Shown here piece after piece: positions 14,128 to 19,321 of a stretch of 19,321 nt of DNA. The position numbers were made by a program, and so were the translations under genes. Source of the stretch: Syntrophomonadaceae bacterium. Its GTDB lineage: Bacteria; Bacillota; Syntrophomonadia; Syntrophomonadales; Syntrophomonadaceae. The notes beneath the pieces are model-generated. The model ran no database searches. It had not been told where the DNA came from and worked only from the letters and a program-made list of their open reading frames with translations. Where the stretch lies: contig JAAYJY010000232.1 of the NCBI GenBank assembly GCA_012522705.1, positions 1-19,321 on the forward strand. The letters are read 5' to 3'. The first letter of the stretch is position 1; each line of letters starts with the position of its first letter.

Positions 14128-15140
14128 TGTAAATTCATCCTCCGCCTGTACAGCAACCACGCGAAAAAGGGAGCGCCGATGATCCCGGTCAGAATGCTCA
14201 AAGGCAATTCGGAGCTGCCGACCGTCCGGGCCGCTGTATCCACCACCAACAGGAATATGCCCCCTACCAGGGCGGCCGCGGGCAGCAGCCGGGTATTTTC
14301 CGGGCCCACCAGCATACGGGCAAAATGGGGGATGACCAGCCCCAGCCAACCGATGGTGCCCGCCACACATACCGCGCTGGCCGTCAACAGGGTCGAACAC
14401 AGGATGGCCACGTTACGGGTCCAGCGTACATTGACCCCCAATGTCTGGGCATCTCTTTCGCCCAGGGAAATGACATCTATCCACCACGACATGCTTAAGA
14501 TGACTATGGTGCTGATTATGATGGCCGGCAGCACACTACCCAGTGTGGGCAGGTTGACATAGGACAGACTGCCCATTTGCCAATAAACGATGCTGGCCAA
14601 CTGGGTTTCCGGGTCAGCGATGTATTTAAGCAGACCCAACAGGGATGCCATCAGCCCGCCGACAATGATCCCGGACAACACCAGCATAATATTGGAGTCG
14701 CTCTTTAGCAAGCGGGGTATGGCAACGGTAATGGTCACCGCCAGCAGTCCCCCGCAAAAGGCGAAGATCTGAATGCCGGTTCCTGACAAGGCCATGAGAA
14801 TGGCGATAGCGGCACCAATACAGGCTCCTGATGATACCCCTAAAAAATCCGGAGATACCAGGGGATTTTTAAATATCCCCTGGTAGGTGGCACCGGACAT
14901 GGATAAGGCGGCGCCGATAACCACTGCCGCCATAATGCGCGGTAAACGCAAACCCATTACCACATTCTCCGCCATCTGGTCCGTCGGTGCTGCCAAACCA
15001 AAAATATTTGCATATAGAATCTGCAGGCTTTCGAGTGGGGTGATGGGGTATTTGCCCACACACAGGCTCCAAACCACACAGATTGCCAGGGCAGCCAACA
15101 AGAATATATTTATCGATAATACGAGCCATTTGCTTGGCAT
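14124..15140 (-). CDS. FecCD-family ABC transporter permease
   Basis: This is a membrane protein of about 338 residues with roughly ten hydrophobic segments. Family motifs include LRLPRIMAAVVIGAALSMSGATYQ, PLVSPDFLGVSSGACIGAA and FARMLVGPENTRLLPAAALVGG. It forms the channel of a type II importer for metal chelates or corrinoids. I use the ATG at 15140; a TTG at 15152 would add four residues, and neither has a strong ribosome binding site. It lies 31 bases after the binding-protein gene and overlaps the ATPase gene. No gene for a second permease is present, so it is likely a homodimer. Confidence 0.94.
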   Translation of the reverse strand: MPSKWLVLSINIFLLAALAICVVWSLCVGKYPITPLESLQILYANIFGLAAPTDQMAENVVMGLRLPRIMAAVVIGAALSMSGATYQGIFKNPLVSPDFLGVSSGACIGAAIAILMALSGTGIQIFAFCGGLLAVTITVAIPRLLKSDSNIMLVLSGIIVGGLMASLLGLLKYIADPETQLASIVYWQMGSLSYVNLPTLGSVLPAIIISTIVILSMSWWIDVISLGERDAQTLGVNVRWTRNVAILCSTLLTASAVCVAGTIGWLGLVIPHFARMLVGPENTRLLPAAALVGGIFLLVVDTAARTVGSSELPLSILTGIIGAPFFAWLLYRRRMNLH

Positions 15141-15171
15141 TTTGTAACTCAATCGGGATCAGCCATGGATT

Positions 15172-16218
15172 TTAATAACCCAGCCATTCCCGGTCAAAGG
15201 TGGTCCCATAGGTCAGGGTATAGAATGCTTCTACATCCTTGATAAAGTCCGCTTCGCTGTATTTTTCCGGATAGAACTGATTCAGCATCCACAAGGTGCC
15301 CAATGATGACTGCACTCCGGGGAAATCCCACAGATCCTGATGGGCCGGGATGTATGCGATATTGTCGTTCTCGATCGCTTTCAGCTTGGCAAAGCTGGGA
15401 TCTGTCTTCAGCTCTTCGATTTTGTAAGCGGCTCCAGTGTAATCCTCACAAAATATGAAGTCAGGGTTCCAGGCGAAGATCTGTTCAGTGCCCACGGTAG
15501 GCCAGATCTCTTTGGCCTCAATGTCTTTAGCCAGATTGACTCCGCCGGCAGTTTCGACCAGGAATGACTGGAGCATATCACCATGGGCTACTTTCCCTAT
15601 TTCACTACCCATTACCAGAGCTGTCTTGCGTTGATCGGCCGGGATATCCTTGGTCAGATTCTGGGCAAAGGCATTCTTTTCGTTATAAAAAGCTATCAAC
15701 TCGGTGGCCTTCTTTTCCGCGCCCAGTACCTTGCCCAACAATTCGGTGGCTTTGATCAGATCTTCTGAGGTTTCGGCCACTATCCCTATCGATGGAATAC
15801 CTAGTGCCTGCACTGCATCGAGGGTTTCGAGGTCAGTGGCTTTATGGACGAAGACATCCGGTTTCACTTTGGCCACTGCTTCCAGGTCGGCCTGGCCTTT
15901 GCCGACGGAAGGCACATCGGCCAGTTTGGGCACGACTTTCACGGCAAGTTCGGATTTGTAATTGATACCGGTGACGATGTCCCCTTTACCCAGAGCCAGT
16001 ACGAAGCTGGAGGACGGACCCCAAACCAAGGCGACGCTTTTAACTTCTGCCGGGACCACCACGTCTCTGCCGGCCATGTCGGTCACGGTGATGGTGGTGT
16101 CCTTCGGCGCTGGCTGACTGACTTGTTCAGCCTGATTGGATGAGCACCCGGCAAGAAGAGTCGCCATCAATAGGATAATCAATAGAATTGAAACTTTGTG
16201 CATGCCTTTAAACTTCAT
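15172..16218 (-). CDS. Metal-chelate ABC transporter substrate-binding lipoprotein
   Basis: This 348-residue secreted protein has a lipoprotein signal peptide ending LLAGC (C25 would be lipidated). It then has the FecB/BtuF-type fold (PF01497): TVTDMAGRDVVVPAEVKSVA, PSVGKGQADLEAVAKVKPDV and a second lobe with TVGTEQIFAWNPDFIFCED. It anchors to the outside of the cytoplasmic membrane and passes substrate to the permease. The family includes siderophore, heme, cobalamin and free-metal binders; the ligand cannot be read from sequence. The ATG at 16218 follows GGGAGGG by six bases. It is the first gene of the seven-gene operon. Confidence 0.94.
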   Translation of the reverse strand: MKFKGMHKVSILLIILLMATLLAGCSSNQAEQVSQPAPKDTTITVTDMAGRDVVVPAEVKSVALVWGPSSSFVLALGKGDIVTGINYKSELAVKVVPKLADVPSVGKGQADLEAVAKVKPDVFVHKATDLETLDAVQALGIPSIGIVAETSEDLIKATELLGKVLGAEKKATELIAFYNEKNAFAQNLTKDIPADQRKTALVMGSEIGKVAHGDMLQSFLVETAGGVNLAKDIEAKEIWPTVGTEQIFAWNPDFIFCEDYTGAAYKIEELKTDPSFAKLKAIENDNIAYIPAHQDLWDFPGVQSSLGTLWMLNQFYPEKYSEADFIKDVEAFYTLTYGTTFDREWLGY

Positions 16219-16253
16219 GCTTTTCCCTCCCTTAATAAACTAATACTTTCTAA

Positions 16254-16282
16254 TATATGTTGATGCCTGATCAGGCTGCCAA
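16254..16282 (-). promoter_or_regulatory. Predicted promoter of the metal-chelate operon
   Basis: The minus strand reads TTGGCA (16282-16277), 17 bases, then CATATA (16259-16254). The spacer contains the palindrome GCCTGATCAGGC, so a bound regulator would block RNA polymerase. It is about 35-40 bases upstream of the binding-protein ATG. Confidence 0.55.
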
Positions 16283-16290
16283 CCTGATCA
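16265..16290. promoter_or_regulatory. Operator-like repeats of CCTGATCA
   Basis: A perfect 12-bp palindrome GCCTGATCAGGC (16265-16276) is followed by a second CCTGATCA (16283-16290). The two copies are 17 bases apart in direct orientation, and the first palindrome's right half is also the mirror of the second copy (8-bp arms, 7-base gap). The sites flank and overlap the predicted -35 box. It does not look like a classical Fur or DtxR box to me. Confidence 0.5.
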
Positions 16291-16440
16291 TTATCCCGAA
16301 CGAATAGTTGCTGTCATCACCCCATATCTTTTGAAATGGACTCACTTCTTAATGTATGTTTCTTCCATCCATTTGGGCACCCCACCGGATCGATGCCCCC
16401 TCGGATGCCCGTGGAGCACCAAGAGGACGCCATAGAATGG

Positions 16441-16469
16441 AAAAAGACGGTGTGCCAAAGCAGACCGTC
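16441..16469 (-). terminator. Minus-strand terminator in the gene-poor stretch
   Basis: On the minus strand GACGGT (16469-16464) pairs with ACCGTC (16451-16446). An inner three-pair stem (TGC/GCA) and a TTTG loop sit inside, and five T residues follow. It is well formed but is not next to a secure gene, so it implies an unrecognised minus-strand transcript from the 16470-16940 region. Confidence 0.7.
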
Positions 16470-16940
16470 ATGCGAACCAATCGGATGTTCGATCTTCTTT
16501 CCACACTGGGAGGCCCAGGCGTTTCCCCCTGAACCCATCGGCTTGACGGCCATGGTTGCTGCTGTAGGCTGCCAAACTCGAAGATAGCTAGTGATTTGTT
16601 CTGCTACTTCGTTAAGTGTATGCCAAAATCCTGCTAATTCGGTCGACATTTATCACAATTTGAGTTGTTGTTCCGGTAATCCGATTGTTGGTCGATTAGC
16701 ATTTTTCACACCCCTCTGGTTAAATGCAGCCTTCCACCCGGATGATTCATTACAATAGCGGATAAGGGGTAACCATACTATTTTTCGCCAAGCGCCAGAA
16801 TTTCTTGTATAATCTGGATAGCTTTGATATTGGTCTGGTGGTGCATTCATCGGGGCAATCACCTGTTTTGCAGTATACGGCCCTTTTTCCCTGGATCAAT
16901 GGAGCCATTTTCTTCTATACAAAACGTTGAGCTTGGTGTA
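16470..16940 (-). other. Gene-poor, AT-richer stretch with two doubtful minus-strand ORFs
   Basis: Two minus-strand frames follow one another: 16862-16653 (69 aa, with PLIRYCNESSGWKAAFNQRGVK) and 16649-16317 (110 aa, with LAGFWHTLNEVAEQITSYLRVW). Both read partly like protein, but neither has a good ribosome binding site. The second runs through the terminator at 16441-16469, so it is probably not translated whole. The stretch is more AT-rich than its neighbours. It could be the remains of an acquired gene or mobile element, or a small non-coding RNA ending at the terminator. I do not recognise a family. A TATAAT at 16808-16813 on the plus strand may serve the gene at 16980. Confidence 0.3.
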
Positions 16941-16943
16941 AAG

Positions 16944-16972
16944 CTTAATCATTCGTGCATAGATTAAGGGGG
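16944..16972 (+). promoter_or_regulatory. Hairpin overlapping the ribosome binding site of the 16980 gene
   Basis: CTTAATC (16944-16950) pairs with GATTAAG (16962-16968) across an 11-base loop. The right arm runs into AAGGGGG (16966-16972), the ribosome binding site of the next gene, which sits seven T-rich bases before its ATG. The hairpin could reduce translation. With only seven A/T-rich pairs it is weak. Confidence 0.35.
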
Positions 16973-16979
16973 ATTTTTT

Positions 16980-18116
16980 ATGTTGGGTATTATGGATGCC
17001 GGCAATTACCAGTCGCTGGTCGATATGAAAACCGGGCGCCCGGCAGATAGTCCGGGGCAGGATTTTGCTGAGATCCGGGCTCTGGCTCGTAACTGGCCTT
17101 ATCCGGGGGACCTCAGTGACGCGAGCATCGACTGGGTGACCGGCGCGGCCCAGGTGATAGCGGATATGCATCAGCCCGATTGGATGTTCCTGTCCTATGT
17201 ACAGCCTTATTTCATTGAGCTGTTCTCCCCCGAAGACAAGGCCATGAGCCAGCAGAGGCAAGCACACATTCTCGACGATATAAGTTCGTTCGCCGCCCGC
17301 AATGGTTTTGAGCCCTTGATCGTGGCCACTTCGGAATATGTGCCCTTGCTGGGTTATATCACCCAACCCGAGACCAAAGGGGTACTGGAATCCTGGCCCT
17401 GGGGATTTGCCATGGCCGGGGTCTCTGGAGCAGGACCCGAAGATGAGGCCATCCTGAGATCCCATTCGCTGATCCAAGATGTCATACCCAAGTCCAGGGT
17501 CTTGGCATCCTACCCCGACCTGCGGCCCAACTTCGTCGATTATTTCCCTGATTACGTGGTAACGGCTCAGGAAGGATACGCCTTCCGGGGTATGAACTAT
17601 CATCATGGACAGCTATTCATGGCTGACACCTACGCCCGTACGGTGCCGGTCTTTTCCGCTATCGGACGTCCCGGGCATGTCCGGGACATACGGGGTCTGA
17701 TGGACCAGGCTCTGGACGCCGGGAAAAAAGTGCTGCTGGTGGTGATCGAAGGCTGCCGCCAAGGGAGCCTGCCGGCAGAGTTCGAGGCATGCGGCAATAT
17801 GGATGATTGGTATTCGTACCGGGGCATACAGCTGTATCATATCCTGCACACCGGCATGCCGTTTTATCAAACCGATAACCCGCCGGTTTTTAACCGGTCC
17901 TGGAAACCGCGCAATACTGAATATCCGCTGTCGGGCTTTACCAATGCCCACCGGGAGGAGTCCATCGGTGCCCGCCCGGGGATACGTACGGCAGCAGTGA
18001 GCAGCCGGGGCATAGTGGCCCAGACGGTGACCAACGCTGATCTGATGCTGGAAAGTTACTGCCGGGACCTGTCCAACATGGGAATCCTGGCCGCCTTCAA
18101 ACCCGATAAGCTCTAG
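16980..18116 (+). CDS. Unrecognised 378-aa cytoplasmic protein
   Basis: The protein starts MLGIMDAGNYQSLVDMKTGRPADSPG and has no signal peptide, membrane segment or cysteine cluster. Conserved-looking stretches are DLSDASIDWVTGAAQVIADM, DWMFLSYVQPYFIELFSPEDKAM, DYFPDYVVTAQEGYAFRGMNYHHGQ and GKKVLLVVIEGCRQGSLPAEFE. The strand-loop pattern and the Asp/His-rich segments hint at an alkaline-phosphatase-like or glycosidase-like fold, but I see no defining catalytic motif and do not assign one. Coding quality is good: AAGGGGG lies seven bases before the ATG, composition matches the neighbouring genes, and the frame stays open for 1.1 kb. It stands alone on the plus strand, followed nine bases later by a decayed stalk-domain fragment. 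Confidence 0.8.
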   Translation: MLGIMDAGNYQSLVDMKTGRPADSPGQDFAEIRALARNWPYPGDLSDASIDWVTGAAQVIADMHQPDWMFLSYVQPYFIELFSPEDKAMSQQRQAHILDDISSFAARNGFEPLIVATSEYVPLLGYITQPETKGVLESWPWGFAMAGVSGAGPEDEAILRSHSLIQDVIPKSRVLASYPDLRPNFVDYFPDYVVTAQEGYAFRGMNYHHGQLFMADTYARTVPVFSAIGRPGHVRDIRGLMDQALDAGKKVLLVVIEGCRQGSLPAEFEACGNMDDWYSYRGIQLYHILHTGMPFYQTDNPPVFNRSWKPRNTEYPLSGFTNAHREESIGARPGIRTAAVSSRGIVAQTVTNADLMLESYCRDLSNMGILAAFKPDKL

Positions 18117-18124
18117 GTCGATCT

Positions 18125-18286
18125 ATCGATCAAGCTGACCGGACTGTGATCCTGACCAAAGGCGGCAGCACCATGAAACTGGTGGTGGGCCGAACTTTCC
18201 TGACCGTAGCCTGGGTGGCAGAAGCGTTCCGGCAGACCGCGGTCTGGGATGCCAGTGCCGCCACCATCACTATAGAGCTTAAATAG
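18125..18286 (+). pseudogene. Remnant of a copper-amine-oxidase-N-type stalk domain
   Basis: The frame reads IDQADRTVILTKGGSTMKLVVGRTFLTV and then AWVAEAFRQTAVWDASAATITIEL before a TAG. These are the two outer parts of a stalk domain (PF07833). The middle part expected between them (NG..V.LD..P...NGRTMVPLR) is missing, and there is no start codon or ribosome binding site. It has therefore lost its N-terminal part and an internal piece of about 25 codons. The same domain type occurs intact in the L,D-transpeptidase 190 bases downstream, so it is probably debris of a related gene or of a duplication. Confidence 0.75.
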
Positions 18287-18316
18287 GCGATCAGGATGAT
18301 CAGGGGGACAGTTCTC

Positions 18317-18343
18317 CCGCCGGTAACGGCAGGTTTTGTTTTT
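18317..18343 (+). terminator. Terminator after the 16980 gene and stalk remnant
   Basis: GCCG-GTAA-CGGC with outer CC/GG pairs and one C/A mismatch (18317-18333) is followed by TTTTGTTTTT. It separates this unit from the L,D-transpeptidase promoter. Confidence 0.75.
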
Positions 18344-18376
18344 CTCCGCCAATAGTCACTTTTTAATTATCGTTTG

Positions 18377-18405
18377 TTGGACAAACATCCATATATTCGT
18401 ATTGT
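18377..18405 (+). promoter_or_regulatory. Predicted promoter of the L,D-transpeptidase gene
   Basis: TTGGAC (18377-18382), 17 bases, then TATTGT (18400-18405), two mismatches per box. Start near 18412, about 60 bases before the GTG start, with the palindrome 18422-18435 just inside the transcript. Confidence 0.5.
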
Positions 18406-18421
18406 CATGACGCCCGTAATG

Positions 18422-18435
18422 ATTACAATTGTAAT
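18422..18435. promoter_or_regulatory. Perfect 14-bp palindrome, BlaI/MecI/CopY-type operator candidate
   Basis: ATTACAATTGTAAT contains TACA-N2-TGTA, the half-site pattern bound by the BlaI/MecI/CopY repressor family. It sits at about +10 to +24 of the predicted transcript of a cell-wall cross-linking enzyme. No regulator gene of this family is in the window. Confidence 0.5.
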
Positions 18436-18473
18436 TGGTATGTCCTCATTACATAGCGCTTGGGGGTTGAGCG

Positions 18474-19321
18474 GTGAGAAGCAAGTTGGTTTGGGGTTGG
18501 GTCATGGTTGTGTGCCTATGGTTGGGCGGGGGGATCAATGCCTGTGCAGCCGCTGACGCAGCCTCCGATATAGTCAATCCGGTGATCGAGGTTTCCTCGG
18601 TTTGGGATGAAATCACGGTGTCCGTTAATGGGACTCCGGTCGATTTCCCGGACCAATCTCCCTATCTGTCCAACAACCGCACCATGGTCCCCCTAAGATT
18701 TATAAGCGAGGCCATGGGAGCTAAGGTCACTTGGGATGAAGCCAACCGCCAAGTGGTGGTGAAAGGCGACCGGGTGATCGAACTCAGCCTGGATTCCAAT
18801 CATGCCACCATCGATGGAATGGTATTCCTGTTGGATGCCCCTCCCGAGATTGCCGGACTGCGCGCCATGGTCCCCTTGCGGTTTGTCAGCGAAGCCCTGG
18901 GCGCAGAGGTCAAATACCTCCCCTCCGCCAACCCCAGCGCGAACCCGCCGGATTGGAAGATCGACGTCAGTGTCAGCGAACAGAAGGTGCGTGTCTATGA
19001 TGGCGATAACCTAATAAAGGATTGGGTCGCCTCTACCGGGGTGAACAACTCTACCCCCACCGGCACCTTTTTGCTCCAGAATCGGGGAGAATGGTTCTTC
19101 AGTTCCAAATACCAGCAGGGCGCGCAGTATTGGGTGTCGTTCAAGGACTGGGGCACCTACCTTTTCCATAGTGTGCCCATGGACCGGCAGGGAACGGTCA
19201 TTGATGTGGAAGCGGCCAAGTTGGGGACGCCGGCCTCCCATGGATGTGTGCGGCTGGCCACCGAGGATGCCCAGTGGCTGTACCGAAACATCCCCACCGG
19301 CACCCCGGTTTCTATCCGCGC
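18474..19321 (+). CDS. L,D-transpeptidase (YkuD) with N-terminal stalk domain, C terminus outside window
   Basis: The 282 codons present encode a secreted protein. A signal peptide (about residues 1-27) is followed by a copper-amine-oxidase-N-type stalk domain with two MVPLRF.SEA.GA units (70-82, 131-143). The YkuD catalytic domain follows (about 160 to the end), with HS at 231-232 and SHGCVRL at 254-260 (C257 nucleophile, H255, R259). These enzymes form 3-3 cross-links in peptidoglycan or attach proteins to it, outside the membrane, and are insensitive to most beta-lactams. The start is the GTG at 18474, eight bases after a GGGG-type site; upstream frames are not in register. The last base triplet is cut by the window edge, and probably only a few residues are missing. 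Confidence 0.92.
   Translation, partial: MRSKLVWGWVMVVCLWLGGGINACAAADAASDIVNPVIEVSSVWDEITVSVNGTPVDFPDQSPYLSNNRTMVPLRFISEAMGAKVTWDEANRQVVVKGDRVIELSLDSNHATIDGMVFLLDAPPEIAGLRAMVPLRFVSEALGAEVKYLPSANPSANPPDWKIDVSVSEQKVRVYDGDNLIKDWVASTGVNNSTPTGTFLLQNRGEWFFSSKYQQGAQYWVSFKDWGTYLFHSVPMDRQGTVIDVEAAKLGTPASHGCVRLATEDAQWLYRNIPTGTPVSIR

Noticed and set aside
13618..14562. Plus-strand open frame of 314 codons over the ABC ATPase and permease
   Set aside because: It is antisense to Walker A, signature and Walker B motifs and to hydrophobic permease segments, so it is a shadow.
16896..17606. Minus-strand open frame of 236 codons opposite the unknown 378-aa gene
   Set aside because: The plus-strand gene has the better ribosome binding site, a longer frame and more natural composition; the minus frame has none of these.

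Overview
The window looks like a chromosomal stretch from an anaerobic, probably clostridial (Firmicutes) bacterium. Supporting signs are an RsgI-like anti-sigma factor, a copper-amine-oxidase-N-type stalk domain on an L,D-transpeptidase, a 2[4Fe-4S] ferredoxin, CoA-disulfide/persulfide reductase, CGGC and DUF364 proteins, strong AAGGAGG-type ribosome binding sites, and frequent TTG/GTG starts. All family names come from reading motifs; no database search was run. No rRNA, tRNA or CRISPR array was seen.

Left part (1-3415, all minus strand): a truncated YbjQ-type protein at the edge, a small coiled-coil protein, a metallo-beta-lactamase-fold protein, a 55-residue ferredoxin with its own promoter and an unusual inverted repeat in its leader, and a MATE exporter. 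Next comes a plus-strand CoA-disulfide reductase-rhodanese fusion (3713-5410), followed by a decayed, frameshifted radical SAM gene. Converging on it is a minus-strand pair, CGGC-domain protein then ZIP metal transporter (6946-5739). This pair has a compact leader that can fold as an H-type pseudoknot competing with a hairpin that hides the ribosome binding site and ends in a T-run. It is the strongest riboswitch-like candidate here. The CoA-disulfide reductase and the CGGC-ZIP pair share a nearly identical 31-bp promoter (28 of 31 bases), which suggests one regulator links thiol/persulfide redox and metal uptake.

Middle (7127-9856): a second, complete YbjQ paralogue whose upstream region is a diverged copy of that of the first, then a plus-strand ECF sigma factor overlapping an RsgI-like membrane anti-sigma factor with two duplicated PepSY domains, closed by a strong terminator.

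Right-middle (9892-16282): a seven-gene minus-strand operon, read in the order lipoprotein binding protein, FecCD permease, ATPase, radical SAM protein, DUF364 putative metal-chelation protein, methyltransferase, and stand-alone XdhC Rossmann protein. An importer for a metal chelate or cofactor appears to be cotranscribed with four processing or maturation enzymes. A promoter with repeated CCTGATCA sites precedes it.

Right end (16300-19321): an AT-richer stretch with doubtful minus-strand ORFs and a clear minus-strand terminator, an unrecognised 378-residue protein with a structured ribosome binding site, a decayed stalk-domain fragment, and an edge-truncated L,D-transpeptidase. The last gene has a promoter followed by a perfect 14-bp palindrome containing TACA-N2-TGTA, as recognised by BlaI/MecI/CopY-family repressors.
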